Shown here piece by piece: positions 13,273 to 23,496 of a stretch of DNA of 64,000 nucleotides. The notes under the pieces are model-generated. The model was not told the origin of the DNA and ran no database searches. It was given only the letters and a program-made list of their open reading frames with translations. The stretch spans positions 203,837-267,836 of the forward strand of contig JBDSSF010000001.1 in NCBI GenBank assembly GCA_039928925.1. Direction: 5' to 3'. Each line of letters opens with the position of its first letter. Positions within the stretch are counted from its first letter, which is position 1. This DNA is from Candidatus Saccharimonadales bacterium (GTDB taxonomy: Bacteria; Patescibacteriota; Saccharimonadia; Saccharimonadales; Saccharimonadaceae). A program made the position numbers and the translations under genes.

Positions 13273-14115
13273 TTAGGCTACTTTTTCGTCGTTGTTCTTT
13301 AGTAGGTCAAAGATAATGAAACCGATGACTGCACCAAGAATTGGTCCAAGTACGTAGATTGCAATTGGCCACACTTTGAATGATAGGGCTTGAAGAGCGA
13401 TTGCTACGGCTGGGTTTAGGATAGCTGTAGCCTGGATCACACCAGCTGCTGAGCTAGCGATAAGTAGGGCAGCAAAAAGTCCGAAGCCCATAGTGAAGGC
13501 AACAGAAACACGTTCTTTTGCACGAATGATACTTGCAACTGTAAATCCGAAGATGAATGTTCCAAGAACTTCTGCGGCAAATACATACCATTCTTTACCA
13601 CTAGGGATTGCTGCAGCTGCAAATAGCTGAAGTGCACCAGTTGTGGCTTGACCTGTTGTAGGGTCGGTGACTGTACTGGCATTGCTAGCATGCGCAAACC
13701 AGTTCAGGATCACGAGCGCAAGCATCGAACCAAGTACTTGAGCTACAGCATATGCGAGTGCTCTCTTGCCACTAATGCGGCGAGTAAGCCAAGCAGCAAT
13801 AGATAGTGCTGGGTTAAAATGTGCATTTGAAAGTGTGCTTATTGCTAGAACGAGTCCAATAAGTGTGAACCCAACAATAACTGGGCTGCCTTGTGATGCA
13901 ATGATCGCTGCGGTAAAAATAAACGTACCGACAAACTCTGCGAGTACTGCGCTTATTGATACTTGGCTAAGCATAAATCGAGAATTCGATTTAGTCACAG
14001 CTGTCGTAACGGTATGTGCACGTGGTTCAGTCGCCTTGATCGTTGTTACTTTAGTAATTGATTGTTTTTTTGCTGCCGACTTCTTCGTCGCTACAGCGGC
14101 TTTTTTCGTTGCCAT
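13273..14115 (-). CDS. Aquaporin-family channel with a changed selectivity filter
   Basis: A Lys/Ala-rich cytosolic tail of about 45 residues precedes six membrane helices. Both NPA boxes are present (NAHFNPALS and AILNPAVA). After the second NPA the usual arginine of the aromatic/arginine filter is a valine, so the pore should be less strict than in a water channel, perhaps passing small neutral solutes. The extended, histone-like tail is unusual. The gene begins after GGAGGGA and ends at the palindrome shared with rmuC. Confidence 0.85.
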   Translation of the reverse strand: MATKKAAVATKKSAAKKQSITKVTTIKATEPRAHTVTTAVTKSNSRFMLSQVSISAVLAEFVGTFIFTAAIIASQGSPVIVGFTLIGLVLAISTLSNAHFNPALSIAAWLTRRISGKRALAYAVAQVLGSMLALVILNWFAHASNASTVTDPTTGQATTGALQLFAAAAIPSGKEWYVFAAEVLGTFIFGFTVASIIRAKERVSVAFTMGFGLFAALLIASSAAGVIQATAILNPAVAIALQALSFKVWPIAIYVLGPILGAVIGFIIFDLLKNNDEKVA

Positions 14116-14189
14116 TGATTTCCCTCCTTACAGTGAAATATGACGATAGTATACCATATCATAAAAGTAATAAACATGAGTGCTATACT

Positions 14190-14438
14190 ATGATCATGGC
14201 ATTATTCGTTAATCAGAACTCAAATCGAACAAAACTTCAAGAACAACTTGCGGCCGAACTACAAGCAAAGGCTAAGAAGCGTGCAGAGCTAGATACGACC
14301 ATTCATGATGGCGTAAATGACTCCGCGTATTTGAATGGTACTAAAAAAACAACATCACTTGCATGGATATGGGTTGTCATTGTTCTTATCGCGATCGCAG
14401 CGCTAATCTTTTTGACTATCAAGGCATCGATGCGCTAA
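14190..14438 (+). CDS. Small single-pass membrane protein, 82-83 aa
   Basis: An N-terminal helix with many Gln/Lys (KLQEQLAAELQAKAKK) is followed by a polar stretch and one membrane helix (about 58-78). No family is recognised. TATACT stands just before; the ATG at 14196 (6 nt) and that at 14190 are both possible, and the first would agree better with the leaderless spacing seen elsewhere. Confidence 0.6.
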   Translation: MIMALFVNQNSNRTKLQEQLAAELQAKAKKRAELDTTIHDGVNDSAYLNGTKKTTSLAWIWVVIVLIAIAALIFLTIKASMR

Positions 14439-14476
14439 GATAAACATAAGTAAATATAATAGGAATTTCACCTCAC

Positions 14477-15520
14477 ATGGATGAACAGAAGAACATAACG
14501 CCAACCCCAGCACAGTTTCCTGAACCAACGCCAGTATCACCTCCCGAAACTATAAATGCTAGCCCCTCTATTGAACCAGCTGCGTATCAACCACAACCCA
14601 TAGCGCCGGCTCAAGAGTTTAACGCATCCTCTACTCCAGCTAATTCAGTTACGACGGTATCAGCGCCAGTAATATCTTCATTTACTCAACCATCCCCAGC
14701 TCCAAGCCAGCCTATTGCTGCTCCGGAAAGCTTTCCGCCAGTCGAATCACCTAAGAAAAAATCAAACCTCCTATGGCTATGGATCACTATTGGTGTTGTC
14801 TTCCTACTCGCAGTTATCACTGCAGTTCTTTTCTTTGTCTCAAAGCAAAATGCTGACAAAGTTGCTGACGACTATACAAAATCTGTTTCAAGCTACGTTG
14901 ATAAGATTCATACAGATGTCGGCGCATCTGCCAGTGCTTCAGATGCTAAAAAAGATCTCGATAATGATCTTTCTAAAAAGCCAGTTCTTAAAACTGCATT
15001 TTTAAGTAGCTTTAGTGATAAGTACAAAAAAGCAACTGAACTACAAAAGACAGTTGAAACTCAGCTAGGTACCTTTGATGCTGGTATCAATGACCTTGCT
15101 GGTGTTGATAGCTATATCAACCATAATAAAGAAAATTACACAAAGATCACTACAGCGATAAGTACAATTCAATCATCATCTAACGAAACAACTGTGCTAA
15201 GTGCTATGAACGATGCGCTTAGCGTCATGAAAGATGCACAAACTTCAACAGAATCAGCAGTGTTTCCAACCGAACTTGCGACAACAAAGACAAGTTTGAT
15301 CAATGCATACAAAGATGAGACTAAATACTGGCAAGCACTGATTGATGCTCGCAAGGCAAAAGATTCAACAGCTTACGAAGCAGCTCTAAAAGATTTTACA
15401 ACCGCTAGTGATGATGAATCAACAGCACTTGATACTGTAAACACTTACTACTACAGTCTTTCAACGAAACGTAACGATCTCTTAGATAAGCTTGATTCGT
15501 TTCATAAAGACCTCGTCTAG
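14477..15520 (+). CDS. Pro-rich, membrane-anchored coiled-coil protein, 347 aa
   Basis: Residues 1-95 are Pro/Ser/Thr/Ala-rich and cytosolic, followed by a single membrane helix (WLWITIGVVFLLAVITAVLF) and a Lys/Asp/Ser/Thr-rich external domain of about 220 residues predicted as long helices. No catalytic motif is visible. A surface or envelope-spacing role is possible. It lies between the small membrane protein and pheS. Confidence 0.6.
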   Translation: MDEQKNITPTPAQFPEPTPVSPPETINASPSIEPAAYQPQPIAPAQEFNASSTPANSVTTVSAPVISSFTQPSPAPSQPIAAPESFPPVESPKKKSNLLWLWITIGVVFLLAVITAVLFFVSKQNADKVADDYTKSVSSYVDKIHTDVGASASASDAKKDLDNDLSKKPVLKTAFLSSFSDKYKKATELQKTVETQLGTFDAGINDLAGVDSYINHNKENYTKITTAISTIQSSSNETTVLSAMNDALSVMKDAQTSTESAVFPTELATTKTSLINAYKDETKYWQALIDARKAKDSTAYEAALKDFTTASDDESTALDTVNTYYYSLSTKRNDLLDKLDSFHKDLV

Positions 15521-15599
15521 TATTTAAATAGACATATGACACATCTGTCTCGTGAAAGGTGTGTCTATAAGACGCGACATTATGTATAATGGAACTACT

Positions 15600-16610
15600 A
15601 TGAATGAAAGCGTCCGAAACGTCCTTGACGAACTACTTGCCCGTGTAAAATCGAGTGATCAACCGACGGACATTCTAAAAGCGAGTGAACTAAAACAGTT
15701 ATACTCACGTATCGCAACTCTTGATCCAAGTGAACGAAGTCAGTATGGACAGTCTGTTAATAAAGCTAAAAAGATACTTGAAGATGCTGTTGGTGAACGG
15801 GTTGCAGAGATTGATACTATATCTATCGTGCCAATTGATGTAACTGCTCCTTGGGATATTAACGGTACTGCGCAGTCACTACTGCCAACTGAGTTTGGGA
15901 CAAAACACCCATTAACACGCGAACTTGAGAATGTTGTCGATATTTTTACCCGAATGGGATTTGAGGCTGTTGAGTCTCGTCAGATCGATGATGATCACCA
16001 CATGTTCGGAACGTTAAATTTTCCAGAAAATCACCCAGCACGGGATGGTTATGATACATTTCGAACAGAGGAAGGATTTATTCCACCCGCTCACACTTCA
16101 ACAATGCAGCACCGTATTCTTAAATTAGGTAAGGCAAAGCTTGAAGCGGGTGGCCAAATCGCTGCTGTGAGCTATGGGCGTGTATTTCGTAATGAAGATG
16201 TCGACGCCACTCACGAACACACATTTTACCAATGTGAAGGAGTTTTTGTCAGTAAGGATGCAACCCTTGGTGATATGCTCGGAACACTTCGTTCATTCTT
16301 TGAAACATATTATGGTCAAAAGCTAAAAATTAAAACTCAGCCAGCCTACTTTCCATTTGTTGAACCCGGCCTTGAGTTTGCCATTGAAAAACCAGCCGCG
16401 CTTGGTGGTAAGCCGGGTGATTGGCTGGAGATGCTTGGGTGCGGTATGATTCATCCTAATGTACTAACAGCAGCGGGTATTGATACGACGCAGTATCGTG
16501 GATTTGCATGGGGTGGCGGTATAGAGCGTCTTGTCATGCTGAAGTATGGTATAGAAGATTTGCGTCATTTTGAATCAGGTAAACTATCATTTTTGAGAAA
16601 GTTTTTATGA
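15600..16610 (+). CDS. pheS: Phenylalanine-tRNA ligase alpha subunit
   Basis: The class II core is clear: an N-terminal coiled coil, then HPLTRELENVVDIF, GFEAVESRQIDDD, motif 2-type GRVFRNEDVDATHEHTFYQ, and motif 3 GFAWGGGIERLVMLKYG. Length (336 aa) is normal. TATAAT precedes the ATG by 9 nt, so I start at 15600 and not at the upstream ATG at 15552. The stop overlaps the next gene as ATGA, and pheT follows, forming a three-gene operon. Confidence 0.95.
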   Translation: MNESVRNVLDELLARVKSSDQPTDILKASELKQLYSRIATLDPSERSQYGQSVNKAKKILEDAVGERVAEIDTISIVPIDVTAPWDINGTAQSLLPTEFGTKHPLTRELENVVDIFTRMGFEAVESRQIDDDHHMFGTLNFPENHPARDGYDTFRTEEGFIPPAHTSTMQHRILKLGKAKLEAGGQIAAVSYGRVFRNEDVDATHEHTFYQCEGVFVSKDATLGDMLGTLRSFFETYYGQKLKIKTQPAYFPFVEPGLEFAIEKPAALGGKPGDWLEMLGCGMIHPNVLTAAGIDTTQYRGFAWGGGIERLVMLKYGIEDLRHFESGKLSFLRKFL

Positions 16611-17044
16611 ACGATATAGCCAAAAGCATCTTAAGCACTAATACACTTATGACACTATCAACCGTAAGTGAAGATGGGTCACCACTTGGGACACCTGTTC
16701 ATTTTGCTTATGACGACAAGAATATTTATTGGTTCTCGTTTGATGCTTCTTCACATTCTGTCAATATTGCTCATGAACCTCGAATTTTTATTACTATCTT
16801 CAACTCAGGGCAAAACATCGGTAGCCTCGATGAGCGTGCTGCACTTTACATTGCAACTACTGCACATAGTGTCGAAGGCGACGAAGAACGTTACGCACAG
16901 GATGTTTTCGCAGATCGAGTTCAAGATGACCGACCACTAGGTGAGGGTGCTCATTTTTACAGCGCACCTTTTGGTGAGCTCGATGAGGATAGGTCAAATG
17001 CACAGAGAATATACTACTGTTTTAATCAAGGATACGTCGCGTGA
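16607..17044 (+). CDS. Pyridoxamine-phosphate-oxidase-like flavin-binding protein
   Basis: A 145-aa split-barrel protein: LMTLSTVSEDGSPLGTPVHFAYD, IYWFSFDASSHSVNI, IFITIFNSGQ. The pattern fits the PNPOx-like/general stress FMN- or F420-binding family. Residues assigning a precise substrate are not evident. It lies between pheS and pheT, overlapping both by 4 bp, so it is surely co-translated with them; a link to tRNA charging is not known. Confidence 0.75.
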   Translation: MNDIAKSILSTNTLMTLSTVSEDGSPLGTPVHFAYDDKNIYWFSFDASSHSVNIAHEPRIFITIFNSGQNIGSLDERAALYIATTAHSVEGDEERYAQDVFADRVQDDRPLGEGAHFYSAPFGELDEDRSNAQRIYYCFNQGYVA

Positions 17045-19533
17045 TTATTTCGCTTAACTGGTTAAAGAAATTTACTTCTGTTGACATACCTGTCGATCAA
17101 CTCGCAAATCTTATTGGTGCACGATTAGTTGAAATTGAAGAGACCGTTTCTTTAATTGGAAAATATGACGGTGCTCTTATTGTTAAGGTTGTTGAGTGTG
17201 CAAAACTTGAAGGCAGTGACCATTTGAATGTTACAAAAATTGACGATGGTGGTATTACTCAAAATATAGAACGGGATGAAAATGGGTACATTCAAGTTGT
17301 ATGTGGTGCTCCAAACGTGCGAGCAGACATCTTAGCTGTATGGTTGACACCTGGTAGCACTGTTCCGTCAACTGTTACTGATAAAGAACCATTTGTCCTT
17401 GGAGCTCGAAAGTTAAGAGGAGTTATAAGTAATGGGATGCTTGCAAGTGCGCATGAACTTGATTTATTCGAGGACCATAGTGGTATTCTCGAGGTAACTA
17501 GTGATAACCATCCAGGCACAAAGTTTGCGGATGCATTTGAACTTGATGATTGCTTACTTGATATTGAGAACAAATCACTCACGCACCGTCCTGATACTTT
17601 TGGGATTATCGGTTTTGCGCGTGAAGTAGCTGCAATTCAAGAAAAACAGTTTACAACTCCAAGCTGGCTTGAAACATTGAATCCAGATTTTGGAGACAAA
17701 AGTGGTGATCTGCCAGCACCGATCGTTTCGATTGATTCGCCTGAGCTATCTGCTCGATATCAAGCAGTTGTGCTTAGCGGAGCAGATGCTTCACGTCAAT
17801 CACCGCTGATGATTCAAACGTATCTTTCAAGGGTAGGCGTACGTCCTATTAATGCAGTAGTCGACGTTACTAATTATTTAATGATGCTGACTGGTCAACC
17901 TCTTCATGCTTTTGATTACGATAAGGTCCTAGCTGTTGGTGGTGAAGATCCGACAATTCACGTTCGTGGTGGATATGAAGGTGAGACACTTGAGCTACTC
18001 GATGGACGCAGTGTTGAACTCGATTCAGGCGATATCGTTATTGCTAGTGGGAAAACTGCAATTGGACTTGCTGGTGCGCTGGGTGGTTCGAATACAGAAA
18101 TTGATGAGAATACAAAAAATATTATTATCGAGAGTGCGACGTTCAATCTCTATAATCTTCGATCTACTCAGATGCGTCATGGTATCTTTAGCGAGGCTAT
18201 CACAAGGTTTACAAAAGGGCAGCCAGCTGAGCTCACGGCACCAGTACTTGCAGAAGCGGTTCGACTAATGGATGAATGGGCCGGTGCGAAGCGAGTAAGT
18301 GATATTGCTGATTGCTACGTAGTAAAGCACGAGCCCCTAATGCTAGGTGTTCATAGTCTTACGATTAACAATGTACTTGGAAGTTATCTTACTGGCGACG
18401 ATATTCGCAGTATATTAGGACACGTCGAATTTCACATTAAGAAGATAGATGATGAAATGAGTGAAGTCACCGCCCCATATTGGCGCTCCGACATACATAT
18501 CATCGAAGACATTATTGAAGAAGTCGGTAGGTTACATGGGTTTGATTCTATAACACCAACTCTACCGACCCGGGACTTCACAGCCGTACGGCCTGATACA
18601 TTTGATCAACTTCGTTCTCGGATTCGCGATGTGCTTGTCCGTGCTGGTACAAATGAAGTTCTCACGTATAGTTTCATCCACGGTGATGTATTAAAAAAAG
18701 CCAATCAAAATCCTCAAGATTCATATCGAATCACAAACAGCCTAAGTCCTGATCTCCAGTACTATCGTCAAAGTTTAACACCGAGCCTGCTTGGCCTTAT
18801 TCATCCAAATATTAAAAGTGGGTACGAGAGTTTTTCACTATTTGAAATGAATAAAACGCATACTAAAAAAGCAGATTTGGTAGAAGATAACGTTCCTGCT
18901 GAACAGCACCGCCTCGCACTCATTATAGCGAGTAAGGTAAGTGGTAACGGTGCTCCGTACTATAAGGCAAAGAAAATTGTAGAGTATCTTGGTGCCTCGC
19001 TCGGTTTAAAGCTTGCATACAAATCATTTCCAGATGAAACAGACCTAGCATTTACGAAGCCGTTCGAACTTCGTCGTAGTGCCCGAGTTGTCGATGTCGC
19101 TACAGGCCAATCAATTGGTATTGTTGGTGAATACAAACGATCTGTCATAAAAAACTTTAAATTACCAGAATATACTGCTGGATTTGAACTTCTACCTGCG
19201 GCTATTTCGCTCGCTCTTCTAAATGTTGAACCTGCCTATAGTCCATTAAGCCGTTTTCCTGCCAGTGAGCGTGATGTATGCTTCAAAGTTGATACGAATA
19301 CTTCGTACAGTAGTGTCATCGATGCAATCAATATAACTCCTGTTGAAGAAAGTATAGCTATTGCGGTTAGCCCGGTTGATATTTATCAGGCTGAAGATCT
19401 TCAATCTAAAAATATTACAGTTCGTTTTAGACTCACTCCTCGTGATAAAACACTGACAAGCGATGACGTACATGAAGTGGTAAATAACCTGACTGATGCA
19501 GTTATAAGCGCCACAAACGCAATCGTTATCTAG
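17041..19533 (+). CDS. pheT: Phenylalanine-tRNA ligase beta subunit
   Basis: The 830-aa protein begins at GTG (MIISLNWLKKF) and contains the tRNA-binding EMAP-like domain (about 40-165), B3/B4 editing domain (RPINAVVDVTNYLM, QPLHAFD), the B5 domain (about 430-500), the catalytic-like core and the C-terminal ferredoxin-like anticodon domain (FPASERDVCFKV). It forms the alpha2-beta2 enzyme with PheS. The 4-bp overlap with the flavin protein gene shows translational coupling. Confidence 0.95.
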   Translation: MIISLNWLKKFTSVDIPVDQLANLIGARLVEIEETVSLIGKYDGALIVKVVECAKLEGSDHLNVTKIDDGGITQNIERDENGYIQVVCGAPNVRADILAVWLTPGSTVPSTVTDKEPFVLGARKLRGVISNGMLASAHELDLFEDHSGILEVTSDNHPGTKFADAFELDDCLLDIENKSLTHRPDTFGIIGFAREVAAIQEKQFTTPSWLETLNPDFGDKSGDLPAPIVSIDSPELSARYQAVVLSGADASRQSPLMIQTYLSRVGVRPINAVVDVTNYLMMLTGQPLHAFDYDKVLAVGGEDPTIHVRGGYEGETLELLDGRSVELDSGDIVIASGKTAIGLAGALGGSNTEIDENTKNIIIESATFNLYNLRSTQMRHGIFSEAITRFTKGQPAELTAPVLAEAVRLMDEWAGAKRVSDIADCYVVKHEPLMLGVHSLTINNVLGSYLTGDDIRSILGHVEFHIKKIDDEMSEVTAPYWRSDIHIIEDIIEEVGRLHGFDSITPTLPTRDFTAVRPDTFDQLRSRIRDVLVRAGTNEVLTYSFIHGDVLKKANQNPQDSYRITNSLSPDLQYYRQSLTPSLLGLIHPNIKSGYESFSLFEMNKTHTKKADLVEDNVPAEQHRLALIIASKVSGNGAPYYKAKKIVEYLGASLGLKLAYKSFPDETDLAFTKPFELRRSARVVDVATGQSIGIVGEYKRSVIKNFKLPEYTAGFELLPAAISLALLNVEPAYSPLSRFPASERDVCFKVDTNTSYSSVIDAINITPVEESIAIAVSPVDIYQAEDLQSKNITVRFRLTPRDKTLTSDDVHEVVNNLTDAVISATNAIVI

Positions 19534-19574
19534 AGTACCATTTATGCTTATACCAGTGTATGATGGAGGGAGAT

Positions 19575-20510
19575 ATGCCTAAGCTTAAACGTCGTGCGGT
19601 GAAGAGATTTGCGAAAGTTCTCGCTCTTCTTGTAGTAATTGGTGCACTATTTTTTGGTGTCCGCATGCTCCTAAATGGCTTAAATATTGATGTATTAAAT
19701 CCACAAGGTGAAGTTGCAATGAAAGAACGTAACTTAATTATGTTCACACTACTTTTAAGTCTTGTGGTTGTCGTCCCAGTCTTTACGATGCTTATTGTTT
19801 TCTCCCTGCGCTACAATGCTAACAATATAAAAAAAGCTAGATACACTCCTGATTGGGATGGAAGTAGAACACTTGAAACAATTTGGTGGGGCATACCATG
19901 TATTATCATCCTAGTGTTAAGCGTTGTAACCTGGCAATCAAGCCATGATCTTGATCCGTTTAAAAAACTTGATTCTCCAGTAAAAGCGATCGATGTGCAG
20001 GTTGTTTCACTTCAGTGGAAGTGGTTATTCATTTATCCAGATCAGCATATTGCTAGTGTGAATCTTTTACAAATCCCTGAAAATACACCAGTTAATTTTA
20101 CTCTGACATCTGATGCACCAATGAATTCATTCTGGATTCCTAGTCTTGGGGGTCAGGTTTATGCCATGAGCGGCATGTCGACAAAACTGAGCCTAATCGC
20201 AAATAGTAAGGGTGACTTCAGAGGCTCTTCGTCAAATATTAGCGGTACAGGATTTGCGGACATGAATTTTATTGCACGTTCAAGTTCAAGATCTGACTTT
20301 GACGATTGGGTTAAAAATAGTAAAAAGTCTTCTATGACTCTTGATGATGTAAGCTATGGTGACCTGGTTAAGCCTGGAACACTTGATAATCCACGCACAT
20401 ATTTACTCGCTGATAATAGCCTCTATGATAAGATAGTGATGAAATATATGGCACCAGTCATTGACGATAGTCATGATAGTATGTCGCGCATGCAAATGGA
20501 GGGAATGTAA
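19575..20510 (+). CDS. cyoA: Cytochrome o ubiquinol oxidase subunit II
   Basis: An N-terminal helix and two further membrane helices lead to the external cupredoxin domain with QVVSLQWKWLFIYPDQHIAS and FWIPSLGGQVYAM. The copper-A ligands are missing, as in quinol oxidases. The start at ATG 19575 follows GGAGGGAG; a frame starting at 19560 has no ribosome-binding site. The stop overlaps the start of cyoB. This gene opens the cyoABCDE operon. Confidence 0.92.
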   Translation: MPKLKRRAVKRFAKVLALLVVIGALFFGVRMLLNGLNIDVLNPQGEVAMKERNLIMFTLLLSLVVVVPVFTMLIVFSLRYNANNIKKARYTPDWDGSRTLETIWWGIPCIIILVLSVVTWQSSHDLDPFKKLDSPVKAIDVQVVSLQWKWLFIYPDQHIASVNLLQIPENTPVNFTLTSDAPMNSFWIPSLGGQVYAMSGMSTKLSLIANSKGDFRGSSSNISGTGFADMNFIARSSSRSDFDDWVKNSKKSSMTLDDVSYGDLVKPGTLDNPRTYLLADNSLYDKIVMKYMAPVIDDSHDSMSRMQMEGM

Positions 20511-22501
20511 TGAGTTTTATTGACGATGTGTTTGGCAGACTCAGTTTCGATTCCTTTCCAAAAGAACTCGTAACACAAGTTGGAGCGGTAAGCATTGTTG
20601 TTATGGGAATTCTTGCCGTATCAGCTATGTTCTACTTTAAAAAATGGACATGGCTCTGGAATAATTGGCTAACAACACTTGATGCAAAGAAAATTGGTGT
20701 TATGTACATCATCGTTGCCGTTATCATGGGGCTTCGAGGAGTTGCAGATGCAATGATGATCCGTGCTCAGCAAGTAATAGGAAGTGGCGGAACTGAGCAC
20801 CTTGTAAGTTCTGATACATTCCAACAAGTCTTCTCAGCGCACGGTACGATTATGATTTTCTTCGTTGCAATGGGCCTCATGTTTGGACTCATCAATCTTG
20901 TACTACCGTTACTTATAGGTGCTCGTGATGTTGCGTTTCCATTTCTAAACTCGGTTAGCTTTTGGCTATTTACAGCTGGGATGATCCTCATAAACACATC
21001 TCTTCTTGTCGGCGGTTTTTCACCTGGTGGTTGGCTTGGATATCCACCTCTTACAGAACTTGCTTATAATCCAGGAGCAGGAGTTGATTTTTGGATCTGG
21101 TCACTCCAAATAGCAGGTGTTGGAAGTTTACTATCAGGCATAAACTTTCTCGTAACGATTCTTCGTAAACGAGCTAAAGGCATGACACTTATGAAAATGC
21201 CAATTTTTGCGTGGAGCGTCCTTGTCACGACAATTTTAATTATATTTGCTTTCCCGATCCTTACGGCTACACTCGGTATGTTAGGGCTAGACCGTCTGAT
21301 GGGCATGCACTTCTTTACGTCTGATTTTGGCGGTAATCCGATGATGTATATCAACCTCATCTGGGCATGGGGACATCCAGAGGTCTACATTCTTATTTTG
21401 CCAGCATTTGGCATATTCTCAGAAATAGTCGCAACATATTCTCAAAAGCGTTTATTCGGTTACAAGACAATGGTAGTTGCACTCTTTGCTATTACATTTC
21501 TTTCATTTGTTGTTTGGTTGCACCACTTTTTCACGATGGGCGCGGGTGCAAACGTAAATGCATTCTTTGGTATAACTACAATGATTATTGCAATTCCTAC
21601 AGGCGTTAAAATATTCAACTGGCTATTTACGATGTATCGCGGCCGTATTCATTTTAAATCACCAATGTTTTGGTTCTTTAGCTTTGTTATGACTTTTACA
21701 CTCGGTGGTGTGACCGGTGTGCTCATGGCGGTACCAGCAATCGACTTCCAGGTGCACAACAGTTTGTTCCTGGTCGCCCATTTCCACAACGTAATTATTG
21801 GTGGAGTTGTGTTCGGCTACTTTGCGGGACTTTCGTACTGGTTCCCGAAGATATTTGGCTTTACTCTTAACGAACGCCTTGGAAAATACGCATCATATTG
21901 CTGGACAGTTGGATTTTTAGCAGCTTTCTTGCCGCTTTATATTCTAGGGCTTATGGGCGCAACGAGACGACTTGATCACTACGAAGCATCAACTGGTTGG
22001 CAAGGTCTATTCATTGTCGCAGGAGTAGGTGTTGTGATCATTTGCTTTGGTATATTCTTGCAACTGCTTCAAATAGGCGTGAGCGTGTGGCAACGTAAAA
22101 AGAATCTTGATACAACAGGCGACCCATGGAATGGCCGAACTCTTGAGTGGTCAGTACCTTCGCCTGCTCCTTTTTATAATTTTGCAATTAGCCCTGTAGT
22201 CACATCCCGAGATGAATTCTGGGAACAAAAACAAGCTATAAAAAATGGATCAAAACCAGCAAAACGCGTATACGAAGCTATCGAATTACCAAAGAGTAGT
22301 GGTATTGGAGTAATTATTGCTGGGTTTGCTTATATTCTAGGTTTTGGACTTATCTGGCATATGTGGTGGCTTGCCATTGCTGGTTTACTGGGCATTATTA
22401 TTACAATAATTATTCGCACAAGTAATGACGATACCGAGTATACAATTTCAGCTGCAGAGATTGAGCGACTTGACCGAGCAGCTCATGGAGGTACTATCTA
22501 A
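20510..22501 (+). CDS. cyoB: Cytochrome o ubiquinol oxidase subunit I
   Basis: A 663-aa haem-copper oxidase with about 15 membrane helices. The haem and CuB ligands are visible: AHGTIMIFF (low-spin haem), WGHPEVYILILP (CuB His with the cross-linked Tyr), LHHFFTMG (two CuB His) and VAHFHNVIIGG (haem o3 and low-spin haem His). It reduces oxygen with electrons from quinol and pumps protons. One base overlaps both neighbours, which suggests coupled translation. Confidence 0.96.
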   Translation: MSFIDDVFGRLSFDSFPKELVTQVGAVSIVVMGILAVSAMFYFKKWTWLWNNWLTTLDAKKIGVMYIIVAVIMGLRGVADAMMIRAQQVIGSGGTEHLVSSDTFQQVFSAHGTIMIFFVAMGLMFGLINLVLPLLIGARDVAFPFLNSVSFWLFTAGMILINTSLLVGGFSPGGWLGYPPLTELAYNPGAGVDFWIWSLQIAGVGSLLSGINFLVTILRKRAKGMTLMKMPIFAWSVLVTTILIIFAFPILTATLGMLGLDRLMGMHFFTSDFGGNPMMYINLIWAWGHPEVYILILPAFGIFSEIVATYSQKRLFGYKTMVVALFAITFLSFVVWLHHFFTMGAGANVNAFFGITTMIIAIPTGVKIFNWLFTMYRGRIHFKSPMFWFFSFVMTFTLGGVTGVLMAVPAIDFQVHNSLFLVAHFHNVIIGGVVFGYFAGLSYWFPKIFGFTLNERLGKYASYCWTVGFLAAFLPLYILGLMGATRRLDHYEASTGWQGLFIVAGVGVVIICFGIFLQLLQIGVSVWQRKKNLDTTGDPWNGRTLEWSVPSPAPFYNFAISPVVTSRDEFWEQKQAIKNGSKPAKRVYEAIELPKSSGIGVIIAGFAYILGFGLIWHMWWLAIAGLLGIIITIIIRTSNDDTEYTISAAEIERLDRAAHGGTI

Positions 22502-23106
22502 TGAATGTAAAACATAGTGAAGATGTAAAGATGGACATGGTCGATAAAGCCAGGCAGGGTACCTCAGCACTCGGCTTCTGGATTTACCTTATGACTGACT
22601 GTCTACTATTTGGCGCTCTCTTCGCCACTTATGCTGTCCTCCGCGACAGTACATTCGGTGGTCCATCCGGTAAAGAACTGTTTGACATGCCATTTGTGCT
22701 TGTTGAAACACTCATACTACTTACGAGTAGTTTTATATGTGGCTTACTGATGCTTGCTGCAAAAGCAAACCGTAAAAAACTTGTTATCACTGGCCTCGTC
22801 ATGACATTCTTACTTGGTGCAGCTTTTCTAACGCTTGAGTTGACTGAGTTTACAAAACTTGCGACAGAAGGTCATAGTTGGCAAGCGAGTGCGTTTCTTT
22901 CAGCGTTTTTCACGCTGGTTGGAACCCATGGACTGCACATAACAGCTGGATTACTTTGGATCGGTGTGATGATATGGCAAATATCTCGGATTGGGCTTAC
23001 GGAGGGCGTAGTACGCCGATTGACACTCTTTAGCTTATTCTGGCATTTTCTTGATGTAATTTGGATATTCATATTCACATTTGTCTATTTATTGGGGGTT
23101 ATATAA
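22501..23106 (+). CDS. cyoC: Cytochrome o ubiquinol oxidase subunit III
   Basis: A 201-aa protein with five membrane helices: GFWIYLMTDCLLFGALFATY, ETLILLTSSFICG and GTHGLHITAGLLWIG are typical of subunit III. It stabilises subunit I and helps proton uptake. It overlaps cyoB by one base and ends 1 bp before cyoD. Confidence 0.93.
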   Translation: MNVKHSEDVKMDMVDKARQGTSALGFWIYLMTDCLLFGALFATYAVLRDSTFGGPSGKELFDMPFVLVETLILLTSSFICGLLMLAAKANRKKLVITGLVMTFLLGAAFLTLELTEFTKLATEGHSWQASAFLSAFFTLVGTHGLHITAGLLWIGVMIWQISRIGLTEGVVRRLTLFSLFWHFLDVIWIFIFTFVYLLGVI

Positions 23107-23107
23107 T

Positions 23108-23491
23108 ATGAATCACGATACTAAGCTAGTTCGATCACCTCAATTTGTTGCATTTTGGAGTCTTACGGCTGGATTCGTTCTGTCTGTCAGTTTGACGCTT
23201 TGTGCTTACTTTGTTGCAGTTGGTAATATTAAAGATAGCGTTACGGCAACAGTAGTGCTTGTTATCCTAGCATTAGTTCAGCTCATGGTTCAGCTGGTAT
23301 TTTTCTTGCACTTTGGTCACGAGAAAAGGCCACGTTGGAACATGCTCGCGTTTTGTTTCATGGGCATTATGTTGTTTGTCGTTGTGGCCGGTTCGATATG
23401 GATTATGTATAACTTAAATTACAATATGATGACAATGACACCTGATCAAAAAAATACCTACATGCAAACACAGAGCAATAAAGGGTTTTAA
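23108..23491 (+). CDS. cyoD: Cytochrome o ubiquinol oxidase subunit IV
   Basis: Three membrane helices in 127 residues, with FWSLTAGFVLSVSLTLCAYF and the QLMVQLVFFLHFGHE motif of CyoD. ATG 23108 is chosen over an in-frame ATG at 23081, because the latter would overlap the end of cyoC. It is thought to assist CuB assembly. Confidence 0.9.
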   Translation: MNHDTKLVRSPQFVAFWSLTAGFVLSVSLTLCAYFVAVGNIKDSVTATVVLVILALVQLMVQLVFFLHFGHEKRPRWNMLAFCFMGIMLFVVVAGSIWIMYNLNYNMMTMTPDQKNTYMQTQSNKGF

Positions 23492-23496
23492 TTTAT

